From positions 282,990 to 346,989 of the forward strand of contig NZ_PZJV01000001.1 in the NCBI RefSeq assembly GCF_003206155.1: 64,000 nt of DNA. Direction: 5' to 3'. Under the pieces are notes generated by a model. That model made no database searches. It saw nothing but the letters and a program-made list of their open reading frames with translations, and had not been told where the DNA came from. This document shows, piece after piece, positions 26,864 to 33,968 of this stretch. Position 1 is the stretch's first letter, and every line of letters begins with the position of its first letter. Both the position numbers and the translations under genes were made by a program. The DNA comes from Salinicola halophilus. GTDB lineage: Bacteria > Pseudomonadota > Gammaproteobacteria > Pseudomonadales > Halomonadaceae.

Positions 26864-28153
26864 ATGACCGAACTTCCCGACAACATCCTTCACCTGCCGC
26901 AATACCAAGTACTGGGCTGCAAATCAACCGACGACGAAATGCACTTCCAGGTGGACGTGCCCGATCCCATCGCCTGCGAGGAATGCGGCGTGCAGGGTGA
27001 GTTCGTACGGTTCGGCAAGCGTGACGTTCCCTATCGTGATCTGCCCATCCACGGCAAGCGGGTCACTCTCTGGGTGGTCCGCCGCCGATACACCTGCCGG
27101 GCCTGCAAGACAACATTCAGGCCCCAGCTACCGGAGATGGTGGACGGATTCCGTATGACACTGCGGCTGCATGAGTACGTGGAGAAGGAATCCTTCAACC
27201 ACCCCTACACCTTTGTGGCGGCACAGACCGGCCTGGACGAGAAGACGGTGCGCGACATCTTCAACGCCCGCGCCGAGTTCCTGGGGCGCTGGCACCGCTT
27301 CGAGACGCCCCGCATCCTGGGCATTGACGAGCTATACCTGAACAAGCGCTACCGCTGCATTCTGACCAACATTGAGGAGCGAACCCTGCTCGACCTGCTG
27401 GCCACCCGCCGCCAGAACGTGGTGACCAACTACCTGATGAAGCTGAAAGACCGGCAGAAGGTCGAGATCGTCAGCATGGACATGTGGAACCCCTACCGGG
27501 CAGCGGTCAAGGCTGTGCTGCCCCAGGCCCGTATCGTGGTCGATAAGTTCCATGTGGTGCGCATGGCCAACGATGCCCTAGAGAGAGTGCGCAAGGGCCT
27601 CAGAAAGGAGCTGAAACCGTCCCAGAGCCGGACTCTCAAGGGAGACCGGAAAATCCTGCTGAAACGCGCTCACGAAGTCTCAGACCGGGAGCGCCTCATC
27701 ATGGAGACCTGGACAGGCGCGTTCCCGCAACTGCTGGCCGCCTACGAGCACAAGGAGCGCTTCTACGGCATCTGGGACGCCACCACACGGCTCCAGGCAG
27801 AAGCCGCCCTGGACGAGTGGATAGCCACCATCCCGAAGGGCCAAAAGGAAGTCTGGAGCGATCTGGTCAGGGCAGTGGGAAACTGGCGCGAAGAGACCAT
27901 GACCTACTTCGAGACGGACATGCCCGTCACCAACGCTTACACGGAGTCCATCAACCGACTGGCCAAGGACAAGAACCGTGAAGGGCGCGGTTACTCCTTC
28001 GAGGTGATGCGGGCACGAATGCTCTACACCACGAAGCACAAGAAGAAGGCACCGACTGCGAAGGTCTCTCCTTTCTACAAGAAAACCATCGGTTACGGAC
28101 TGCCGGACTTCGCAGAGGAACTCAACTACGGAGTCGATCTATCAACCATCTGA
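26864..28153 (+). CDS. tnpA: ISL3-family transposase
   Basis: DDE transposase moving the element. The 429-residue protein has an N-terminal zinc ribbon (two C-x-x-C pairs around CEECG and CRACKTTF), a helix-turn-helix, and catalytic acids in LGIDELY, SMDMWNPY and the C-terminal TESINRLAKDKNREGRG segment. The frame is intact, so the element may still be mobile. It begins 21 bp after the lspA stop on the same strand. Confidence 0.95.
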   Translation: MTELPDNILHLPQYQVLGCKSTDDEMHFQVDVPDPIACEECGVQGEFVRFGKRDVPYRDLPIHGKRVTLWVVRRRYTCRACKTTFRPQLPEMVDGFRMTLRLHEYVEKESFNHPYTFVAAQTGLDEKTVRDIFNARAEFLGRWHRFETPRILGIDELYLNKRYRCILTNIEERTLLDLLATRRQNVVTNYLMKLKDRQKVEIVSMDMWNPYRAAVKAVLPQARIVVDKFHVVRMANDALERVRKGLRKELKPSQSRTLKGDRKILLKRAHEVSDRERLIMETWTGAFPQLLAAYEHKERFYGIWDATTRLQAEAALDEWIATIPKGQKEVWSDLVRAVGNWREETMTYFETDMPVTNAYTESINRLAKDKNREGRGYSFEVMRARMLYTTKHKKKAPTAKVSPFYKKTIGYGLPDFAEELNYGVDLSTI

Positions 28154-28187
28154 GGGTGGTATCAGATTGATGGGGTGAAGGTGCCCC

Positions 28188-28211
28188 ATCAACCATTAAA
28201 TCCGTATACCC
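28188..28211 (-). repeat. Right terminal inverted repeat of the ISL3 element
   Basis: Complement reads GGGTATACGGATTTAATGGT followed by TGAT; it matches the left end at 21 of 24 bases and is followed directly by the right copy of GATTCACA. Confidence 0.93.
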
Positions 28212-28323
28212 GATTCACAAAAGGATATTCGACATTGATAAGCTCGAAGCGACCAGGCTCAGCGAGAGCGTTGAGCGACGTTGCCAGCAAGCCTACGAGC
28301 AATACCCCCGTTAGCTTCTTCAT
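28212..28323 (-). pseudogene. 5' part of secreted-protein gene split by the IS element
   Basis: N-terminal fragment MKKLTGVLLVGLLATSLNAL, a clear Sec signal peptide ending near ALAEP, followed by GRFELINVEYPFVN up to the insertion. Reading runs a few codons into the element and stops. Its ATG overlaps the repressor stop (ATGA at 28,320-28,323), so it was made from the repressor transcript by translational coupling. With the fragment at 24,657-24,840 it forms a 95-residue exported protein, in the place where temperate phages keep superinfection-exclusion or conversion genes. Function unknown. Confidence 0.85.
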
Positions 28324-28973
28324 ACTTCTGCTCCAGCAAAAATGACTGTTCCCACGATCCGGCAATTGCCATTGATCGAAACGTAAGGCTCTGGCCAATT
28401 GGGATTCATGGCCTTCAGCATCCGGTGGCCACCGTCCTCGATGTACTGCTTGAACGTCGCCTCATTCGAGTCGCTCAAGATGGCCACCACCTTCTTGCCG
28501 CTCAGCGGCATTACCTCTGGGTCGACGAAAATGATGAAGTCTTGAGGGAAGAAGGGCGCCATCGAATCACCTTTGACGCGCAGCGCGAAGGTCTGTCCGC
28601 TGCACTGCACCGGACAGGGCCACTGCCTTGCCTCAGAGACGTCGATTTGAGAAGTCTCGATCGAGGTCCAATCGCCCGCCTGAACCCACGACAATTCCGG
28701 GACGTAACGGATTTGGGACACGACCGGCGCAGCATTACTACCAGTTCGCTCGGCATCCGGCATGCCACTGTCGCCGTTCCATAGCCAGTTGACGCTGACC
28801 CCTAGCACCCGAGCTATAGCCTCCAAATCGTGCCTTTTCGGCTCACGAAGATCCCGCTCGTAGTTCGAAATGCGTCCTTGCGACTCCCACCCGCACTGCT
28901 TCGCAAGCTCAGGCTGAGTAAGCCCAGCTTCGATTCTCGTGCGCTTGATTCTCTGTCCGACAGTATCAGCCAT
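28320..28973 (-). CDS. CI/LexA-type phage repressor (S24 autopeptidase)
   Basis: Master repressor of the prophage. The 217-residue protein has an N-terminal XRE helix-turn-helix (residues about 8-62, RIEAGLTQPELAKQCGWES) and a C-terminal LexA-like autoprotease: cleavage site Ala99-Gly100 in VQAGDW, nucleophile Ser137 in KGDSM, and general-base Lys near 160 in SGKKVVA. It should self-cleave when RecA filaments form, linking induction to DNA damage. The ATG at 28973 has GAGGA upstream. It is divergent from the Cro-like gene over a shared operator. Confidence 0.93.
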   Translation of the reverse strand: MADTVGQRIKRTRIEAGLTQPELAKQCGWESQGRISNYERDLREPKRHDLEAIARVLGVSVNWLWNGDSGMPDAERTGSNAAPVVSQIRYVPELSWVQAGDWTSIETSQIDVSEARQWPCPVQCSGQTFALRVKGDSMAPFFPQDFIIFVDPEVMPLSGKKVVAILSDSNEATFKQYIEDGGHRMLKAMNPNWPEPYVSINGNCRIVGTVIFAGAEV

Positions 28974-29087
28974 CCCGGCATCCTCATGATTTGCGAACAG
29001 GTTAACCACGTAGCGTGATGAGTCACTAGACTTATCGTGTTTTACAGAAAACACACATCGTGATATACATGCGTTATTCATCACGAG
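28974..29087. promoter_or_regulatory. Immunity control region: OR, pR and repressor promoter
   Basis: A rightward promoter is visible: TTTACA (29041-29046), 17 bp, TATACA (29064-29069). It overlaps the palindrome GTGTTTTACAGAAAACAC (29037-29054) and GTGATAT (29060-29066), the same composite as at the leftward promoter 4.5 kb away. Further half-sites resembling ATCGTGA or TCACGA occur at about 29,012, 29,057 and 29,080, suggesting three operators as in lambda. The repressor's own promoter is not clear by eye. Confidence 0.75.
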
Positions 29088-29312
29088 ATGTTGATCATGA
29101 ACCTTCGAGAACTCCGAGATAAGGCTCAGCTGACTCAAAGGGAGCTTGGTGAAGCTACCGGCTTGGGACAGACCGCCATTGCCAATTACGAATCCGGCTA
29201 TCGCAGCCCGGATCTTAACCGTGTCGCGCGCATCGTTGTTGCGCTTCGTCGGCGCGGCGTGAAGGTCACGATCGACGACATCATCGGTGACCTCCTTTCC
29301 AACGCCGCCTAA
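29088..29312 (+). CDS. Cro-like XRE regulator
   Basis: A 74-residue helix-turn-helix protein (NLRELRDKAQLTQRELGEAT, then GLGQTAIANYESG) transcribed rightward, opposite the repressor, in the position of Cro. It should compete for the shared operators and favour lytic growth. ATG codons at 29088 and 29097 are both possible; neither has a strong ribosome site. Confidence 0.85.
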   Translation: MLIMNLRELRDKAQLTQRELGEATGLGQTAIANYESGYRSPDLNRVARIVVALRRRGVKVTIDDIIGDLLSNAA

Positions 29313-29370
29313 CCCTCCGCGCCGTCCGTGAGGCCCGCGTGCATTCCCCAACGACAGAAGGACCACGTCA

Positions 29371-29703
29371 ATGCACAGGAACGCTCTGCCGGATCGGCGC
29401 TACAAGCACGACGACGAACTGCAGCTGCATCTCGTCAAGCCCCGGTTCACCGAGTCCGAGATCGCCGCAGTTGAAGCCGAGGCGGCAATGAGTCACGGCG
29501 GCAAGCTCGCCGCGCTGGTTCGCGAGGCCACGATGCTCGGCATCGAAGCCATGCGCCAACGCCGAAGCGATCTCTTAGCCCGGCTGCAAGCAGGTGAGAG
29601 CCTGCCGCCGGACGAGAGCGAAAGCCTCGAAGCCGCGCTCGCCGCTTTGGCGTCCCAGAACATCGCTGCGAACAGGAGTGTCGCGCAACAGAACACGGCC
29701 TAA
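29371..29703 (+). CDS. Small early protein, ribbon-helix-helix-like
   Basis: A 110-residue protein whose middle (LHLVKPRFTESEIAAVEAEA then a helix ending LVREATMLGIEAM) resembles a CopG-type beta-helix-helix DNA-binding unit. It is the second gene of the rightward early transcript, where lambda has cII, but it is not CII-like in sequence. A regulatory role is inferred from position and fold guess only. Confidence 0.55.
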   Translation: MHRNALPDRRYKHDDELQLHLVKPRFTESEIAAVEAEAAMSHGGKLAALVREATMLGIEAMRQRRSDLLARLQAGESLPPDESESLEAALAALASQNIAANRSVAQQNTA

Positions 29704-29722
29704 CAGGGCCGGGGAGTCGGTA

Positions 29723-29932
29723 ATGATCGACGGACAACACGTAATGCGGGCATTCGACCGTCTGCCAACAGACGACCAGCAGTACATCCGCGACGAAGCG
29801 GCGCGCCGAGGCATCTCGGTCAAGGACTCGATGCTGGCGCAGTGCCTGGGCGGATTGGGAGGGATGCAGGAGCAGCTCTACTCACTCCGCGGGCCGGAGA
29901 AGTCGAGGGCGGGACTGCGAGTCGTGAAGTAG
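29723..29932 (+). CDS. Small early phage protein
   Basis: A 69-residue protein (MIDGQHVMRAFDRLPTDDQQ...), helical in its first half, with GGGGAG upstream of the ATG at 29723. I recognise no family. It continues the rightward early transcript between the ribbon-helix-helix-like gene and the next small gene. Confidence 0.5.
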   Translation: MIDGQHVMRAFDRLPTDDQQYIRDEAARRGISVKDSMLAQCLGGLGGMQEQLYSLRGPEKSRAGLRVVK

Positions 29933-30015
29933 GCGAGGGCGGGCATTCGTGCCCGTCATTGCAGCAGGCAGTAGGGCCTAGCAGGCCGAAAGCAACCAAC
30001 AGGAAGGGCAAGCCA

Positions 30016-30261
30016 ATGGCAGACCTCGAAGCAACTCCGTCCAGAGAGCAGCACGCCCAGCTCGAGATAGTCGATCGCGCGCTGAGTGGCCCGGCGCTAT
30101 TCGTCGCAGCGCTGGAGCGCGGCCTAGGCCCTAGCGATGGCCAGAGCCTAGGCGGCTGGGTTGCCGAAACCGTCGATCAGGCACGGCAGAGCGTACTCAA
30201 GAACTCATCGCCTTGCTGCGAGCAAGAGCCTCTTCGGCATCGTGTTCAGGGTACTGACTGA
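30016..30261 (+). CDS. Small early phage protein
   Basis: An 81-residue frame starting MADLEATPSREQHAQLEIVD with AGGAAGGGCAAG upstream. Its 3' end overlaps the convergent 72-residue gene by 65 bp, so the last 20 residues may be only formally coding. No family recognised. Confidence 0.45.
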   Translation: MADLEATPSREQHAQLEIVDRALSGPALFVAALERGLGPSDGQSLGGWVAETVDQARQSVLKNSSPCCEQEPLRHRVQGTD

Positions 30262-30415
30262 AGTGCTGGACCAGCTTCTCATGGCATTCCGTGAGCTGCC
30301 TGGCCAGCGAGTCGCCTTTGGAAAGGGCAAATGTCTTGCTGGCTTCGGGAGAACGCAGCGCCTCCACGAGAACGAGCGTGGCAGCGTTCACGGCGTGCTT
30401 GGGTGCGTCAGACAT
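30197..30415 (-). CDS. Small leftward gene inside the rightward early operon
   Basis: A 72-residue helical protein starting MSDAPKHAVNAATLVLVEAL, with GGAGG before the ATG at 30415 and nothing to suggest it is a shadow. It points against all surrounding early genes, so it is likely expressed in the lysogen from a promoter in 30,416-30,489. The role is unknown; such counter-directed genes often provide host or immunity functions. Confidence 0.55.
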   Translation of the reverse strand: MSDAPKHAVNAATLVLVEALRSPEASKTFALSKGDSLARQLTECHEKLVQHFSQYPEHDAEEALARSKAMSS

Positions 30416-30487
30416 TTTGGGCCTCCGTGGCCGTCGTGTGTGTGGAAACTCCGACGTTAGCACGGAAGCGCTTGAGATCATTTGAAA

Positions 30488-30545
30488 CGAAAAAGCCCCG
30501 GCGGTGGTGGGGACCATGTGCCGGGGCTCTAGCGATAGCTCGAGG
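30488..30545 (-). ncRNA. Possible oop-like antisense RNA
   Basis: A leftward -10-like CATATT (30554-30549) at the start of the O-like gene and the terminator at 30,489-30,533 would produce an RNA of roughly 50-60 nt. The -35 match is weak. This is inferred from geometry with lambda, where oop lies between cII and O and is antisense to the cII end. Confidence 0.3.
30489..30533 (-). terminator. Leftward terminator just upstream of the O-like gene
   Basis: On the minus strand AGCCCCGGC (30528-30520) pairs perfectly with GCCGGGGCT (30502-30494), followed by five U. Its orientation would end a leftward transcript begun within the first codons of the replication gene, the layout of the lambda oop RNA. 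Confidence 0.7.
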
Positions 30546-30551
30546 ATGAAT

Positions 30552-31514
30552 ATGACACAGGCAGCGACAGTAATCCAGTTCCCAGACCGTCGAGACGACG
30601 GACAGCCAGGCCCTGATAGGCCGGCGAGGAGTATCCAGGTGGAAGACGGCTATGTGCGAACGGCAACGCCGATCGTCGAAGCGTTCTGCCGCGTGCCGCT
30701 CACTAGTCGCGAGGCGCGTGTGATTCGGGTAATTGAGCGCATGACCTACGGCTGGCAGAAGGCCGAGGACTGGATCGCCGCTTCGGTGATTAGTGACATG
30801 ACCGGCATGTCGCCGGGCAAGTGTTCGGAAACGTTGAACGCGCTGATCCGAAAGAAAGTGGTCAGCCGTGCCGGTGGAGGGCAGTCGCCCATCCGCATCA
30901 ACAAGAACGTCGAAGAGTGGGATTTCAGCACACAAAAGGCGCGAGTTACTCCAAAACGGGAGACCGCTCCAACTTGGGGAATCCCACCCCAAGATGGGGT
31001 AACTAAACGACCCCAAGATGGAGAAACACCGAAAGATAGGAAAGATACCAACCCCCTCACTTCGTTCGGGGGAGATTCATCGGAGCCGGAAACGACGGCT
31101 GCCGACCCCGCCCCGGAAAAAACCTCGGCGAAGCCCAAACCCAAGGTGCAGAGCTACCCGGCTGAGTTCGAGGCGCTCTGGGCTGAGTATCCGAAGCGCG
31201 GCGGCAGCAATCCGAAGCGCTCGGCGTTCAATGCCTGGCAGGCACGGCGCCGCGAGGGCGATTCGCTCGAGACCATGCTCGCCGGCGTCCAGCGCTACGC
31301 CACCCACTGCCGCGCCAAAGGCAACGAACACACCGAGTTCGTCATGCAGGCCCAGCGATTCCTCGGCACCAACCGAGAATTCGAGAACGAGTGGCAGGCA
31401 CCGGCCGCGCCGCCGCGGGCTGACGGACGCCTCGGCATGGCGCAGCCCAAGCCTCAGGGCACCTACCAGACCAACGACGATGATCTGCCCGACTGGGCTA
31501 AGGGGTTCGCATGA
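30552..31514 (+). CDS. Phage replication initiator, lambda-O-like
   Basis: Origin-binding protein. The N-terminal winged-helix domain matches the phage O family: TPIVEAFCRVPLTSREARV, IERMTYGWQKAEDWI, then SVISDMTGMSPGKCSETLN. A hydrophilic Pro/Thr/Lys linker follows (residues about 135-215), then a helical C-terminal domain (YPAEFEALWAEYPKRGGSNP) of the kind that recruits the helicase loader. The ATG at 30552 is 7 nt after GAGG; another ATG lies at 30546. Repeated sites within the linker coding region are candidate iterons. The downstream loader gene overlaps by 4 bp. Confidence 0.88.
   Translation: MTQAATVIQFPDRRDDGQPGPDRPARSIQVEDGYVRTATPIVEAFCRVPLTSREARVIRVIERMTYGWQKAEDWIAASVISDMTGMSPGKCSETLNALIRKKVVSRAGGGQSPIRINKNVEEWDFSTQKARVTPKRETAPTWGIPPQDGVTKRPQDGETPKDRKDTNPLTSFGGDSSEPETTAADPAPEKTSAKPKPKVQSYPAEFEALWAEYPKRGGSNPKRSAFNAWQARRREGDSLETMLAGVQRYATHCRAKGNEHTEFVMQAQRFLGTNREFENEWQAPAAPPRADGRLGMAQPKPQGTYQTNDDDLPDWAKGFA
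30968..31022. repeat. Iteron-like sites within the O-like gene (candidate origin)
   Basis: CCCCAAGATGG occurs at 30987 and 31011 (24-bp step) and an inverted relative, CCAACTTGGGG, at about 30969-30979. They lie in the linker-coding part of the initiator gene, as the lambda origin iterons do. Low-GC bases lie between and after them. Confidence 0.55.
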
Positions 31515-32308
31515 CCGCAGTTCGGGGACACCTCGCCGAGATCATGTCCGGCACAGCTAAGACCAAGCCCGGCCAGTGCCGCGTTCACGGTGAGTTCACG
31601 GATTACCAGATGCCGAACGGCCAATGGTCGGGATGCCCCGAGTGCTCGCGAGAAAACGCGGCGGGCCTGAGCAGCGCCACCGTTCAAGAGCATCGGCGGC
31701 AAGCCACCGAGGGTGCCGCGGCGAAGCTGCGACAAGGCGCGATGATTCCGCGCCGGTATCAGCAGCGGAGTCTTGACGGGTTCGAGTGCCAGACGCAAGA
31801 GCAGCGTCGCGTGCTGAGTGTCTGTCGCGCCTACGTCGATCGGTTCGCCGACCGGCTGGAGCAGGGCGGAGGTATGACGCTGATCGGCAGCGTTGGCACG
31901 GGTAAAAGCCACTTAGCGTACGCGATCGGCAATGAGCTCCTCACCAGCGGCTATCGCGTCATGGGTATCGACGTCTACGAGCTGATCGACCTTGTCAAAG
32001 AGCGCGCCTTCAGCCGACGCGAGGGCTCGAGCGAGCGAGAAGCGATAAAGGCATTCGTCGCCGACCTCGACCTCCTGATTCTCGACGAAGTCGGCGCGCA
32101 GCTCGGTACCGAATGGGAGCGTCTGGCGCTCTTCAAGATCATCAACGAGCGCTACAAGCAGCAGCTCCCCACGATCCTCATTTCTAACCTCGACCGAGAC
32201 GGCCTCGAGCAGTATCTCGGCGAGCGAATCATCGACCGAATGGCCGAGGGTGGCGGCGCGACGCTGACGCTCGACTGGGCCAGCCATCGCCAGAGAGGTG
32301 CCGCATGA
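31511..32308 (+). CDS. DnaC/IstB-like helicase loader ATPase
   Basis: AAA+ ATPase delivering the host DnaB helicase to the phage origin. The 265-residue protein has an N-terminal zinc-binding-like segment (CRVHGEFTDYQ ... GCPEC), Walker A GSVGTGKSHLAYAIGNELL near residue 120, Walker B LDLLILDEVG near residue 195 and a sensor-I LISNLD. The ATG shares ATGA with the initiator stop. Confidence 0.92.
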   Translation: MTAVRGHLAEIMSGTAKTKPGQCRVHGEFTDYQMPNGQWSGCPECSRENAAGLSSATVQEHRRQATEGAAAKLRQGAMIPRRYQQRSLDGFECQTQEQRRVLSVCRAYVDRFADRLEQGGGMTLIGSVGTGKSHLAYAIGNELLTSGYRVMGIDVYELIDLVKERAFSRREGSSEREAIKAFVADLDLLILDEVGAQLGTEWERLALFKIINERYKQQLPTILISNLDRDGLEQYLGERIIDRMAEGGGATLTLDWASHRQRGAA

Positions 32309-32547
32309 ACCAGAAGACCGACCTGCAGATGCTCATTCTGCGATGCCTCGAGCGGCACGCTGAGCCAGTCAACACCCACCAGATAGCCGCCGAAGCGATG
32401 ATGCGCGGCGGATTTCATCCGACCACGCCCGACATCCTCGCCGCGATTTTTAGCCTTCGCGAACGCGGGTATGCAGTTGCTGACGATGAAACCGGAATCG
32501 AGCGCCGTTACTGGCTCGAGCCCACCAGTGGAGGGACTGCTGCATGA
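32305..32547 (+). CDS. Winged-helix-like small phage protein
   Basis: An 80-residue protein with a helical N-terminus (LQMLILRCLERHAEPVNTHQ) and a C-terminal beta segment (RERGYAVADDETGIERRYW) arranged like a winged helix. It overlaps both neighbours by 4 bp in the rightward operon. The role is unknown. Confidence 0.55.
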   Translation: MNQKTDLQMLILRCLERHAEPVNTHQIAAEAMMRGGFHPTTPDILAAIFSLRERGYAVADDETGIERRYWLEPTSGGTAA

Positions 32548-32879
32548 GCCTGTTGCAGAGAATCGGCGACCGCCTGACCGGCGTGCTGGGGCGCGACCGC
32601 GCTGGAAAGCCGTTGCGCGCCGGCGATCGGGTCATCCCGGCGCCGCCCGCTGGCTACTGCGTACCCCCTAAATTCCAGTGCGAGATGACGGTTGATCGTA
32701 TAAGCGATTCGCCGGGCTATCTCGTGTGCTCCACGCCTGATGGGGTGATGGGCAAGGGCAAACCGTCCTATCTCCGAAAGATCGATGACTCTGAGCACGA
32801 CGCGAACTGGGGGCGCGTCACCGAGCTCACCGGCTGGACGCCCCGCCCGGTTGAGCAGCCGGCCGAGGTGCAGGCATGA
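32544..32879 (+). CDS. Phage protein of unknown function
   Basis: A 111-residue beta-rich protein (RAGDRVIPAPPAGYCVPPKF, then DRISDSPGYLVCSTPDGVM) that may form a small barrel. It is coupled by 4-bp overlaps to the genes on both sides. No family recognised. Confidence 0.5.
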   Translation: MSLLQRIGDRLTGVLGRDRAGKPLRAGDRVIPAPPAGYCVPPKFQCEMTVDRISDSPGYLVCSTPDGVMGKGKPSYLRKIDDSEHDANWGRVTELTGWTPRPVEQPAEVQA

Positions 32880-33301
32880 GCAGGTCGGATAACCGCTGGC
32901 ATCGGCCCGAACTGGACTTCCTCGCCGCCAAGTACCCGTTGCCCGGCTGGACAGTGACCGAGATCCAGCTTGCGCTCCCTGGCCAACGCCGTACCCGCGC
33001 CGCGATCGCGCGGAAAGCGGCGTATCTCGAACTCGGCAAACTGCGCCGCGACAACGTCGAAGCGATTCGCGCCCGGATGGTCGAGGACATCTACGACATG
33101 TGCGTTCTCGACTACACCGCGGGCCGCATGGCCGAGGAGCTGACTACCCAGTACCGGATGCCGGTCGGCGAGGACCTGGTAGGGCAACTGATGCGCGAGC
33201 GGCTGAACGCGTGCACGTACCGCTGCTGGCTGCAGCGCTATCCGGATCGGCTGGCGCGCGGGCATGTCCGGGGCTGGGAAACGACGAGGAGGGCAGCATG
33301 A
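32876..33301 (+). CDS. Phage protein, HTH-like region
   Basis: A 141-residue basic protein with an N-terminal stretch resembling a Myb/SANT-type DNA-reading helix set (LDFLAAKYPLPGWTVTEIQL ... RTRAAIARKAAYLEL). The remainder is helical and basic. It sits in the replication/recombination gene row, coupled to both neighbours. A DNA-binding role is likely but unspecific. Confidence 0.5.
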   Translation: MSRSDNRWHRPELDFLAAKYPLPGWTVTEIQLALPGQRRTRAAIARKAAYLELGKLRRDNVEAIRARMVEDIYDMCVLDYTAGRMAEELTTQYRMPVGEDLVGQLMRERLNACTYRCWLQRYPDRLARGHVRGWETTRRAA

Positions 33302-33516
33302 CACCGCAGACCGAACTCGGCAGCCAGATGGTAGCTAGGGCCGATGCCGACGATCTATCTGCCGACCACGAATTGAGGGAGCGCGCTGAGCAGTTTGAAA
33401 ACGCCGCCGCTGGATTTTTCGCAAGCGAGCAAACCGTCAACGTCCGACAGTTTGCCGGTGCATGGGCCCGCGCCCGTCGGGCATGGAGCAACTACACGGG
33501 GGAGTCGTTGGTATGA
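33298..33516 (+). CDS. Small phage protein
   Basis: A 72-residue helical protein beginning MTPQTELGSQMVARADADDL, with GAGGGCAGC before its ATG. It overlaps the preceding and following genes by 4 bp. No function can be assigned. Confidence 0.5.
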   Translation: MTPQTELGSQMVARADADDLSADHELRERAEQFENAAAGFFASEQTVNVRQFAGAWARARRAWSNYTGESLV

Positions 33517-33968
33517 AACGAGAGTGCGTTTATACCGTTGCGTCAATCCGAGATCTGCAGGGGTCACTGTCTATGGTCGCGAATATGGCCGGGCGCGGGC
33601 TCAGGGCGGGAACCATCGAGATCGTACTGCGCCGGCCGGCCAAGCGCCGGAGCCTGGACCAGAACCGGAAGCTGTGGCCGATGCTCGCCGATATCTCCGA
33701 GCAGATCGAATGGCCGATCAATGGCCGCATGGACTACCTGCCCGCCGAGGACTGGAAGGACATCCTGACCGCCGGCCTCGACTCGGAGCAACGCGTCGCC
33801 CAGGGCATCAACGGCGGATTCGTCATGCTGGGACGTCGGACGAGCAAGATGCGCAAGAAGGAGTTCGCCGAGTTGATCGAGCTGATCTATGCGTTTGGCG
33901 CCGAGCGCGGCGTGGCATGGAGCGAGCCCGCGATGCGAGCGTACGAGCAATACAGGGAGGCGGCATGA
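33513..33968 (+). CDS. ninB: NinB-like recombination mediator
   Basis: Homologue of lambda NinB/Orf, which binds ssDNA-SSB and helps load recombinases. The 151-residue protein carries the family core RSLDQNRKLWPMLADIS, EDWKDILTAGL and TSKMRKKEFAELIELIYAFG. It starts at an ATG 10 nt after GGGGGAG and overlaps its neighbours by 4 bp. It works with the phage annealing protein and SSB. Confidence 0.88.
   Translation: MKRECVYTVASIRDLQGSLSMVANMAGRGLRAGTIEIVLRRPAKRRSLDQNRKLWPMLADISEQIEWPINGRMDYLPAEDWKDILTAGLDSEQRVAQGINGGFVMLGRRTSKMRKKEFAELIELIYAFGAERGVAWSEPAMRAYEQYREAA

Larger units (their letters stand above)
24841..28211 (+). mobile_element. ISL3-family element, ISPpu12 type, with cadmium cargo
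   Basis: The 3,371-bp element carries cadR, a CDF transporter, lspA and an ISL3 transposase, the cargo set known from ISPpu12 of pseudomonad plasmid pWW0. Ends are GGGTAAGCGGATTAAATGGT at 24841 onward and, inverted, GGGTATACGGATTTAATGGT from 28211 backward; over 24 bp they agree at 21 positions. Both outer flanks are GATTCACA (24833-24840 and 28212-28219), a perfect 8-bp target duplication of the size ISL3 elements make. The intact duplication suggests a simple, fairly recent insertion. Confidence 0.96.
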
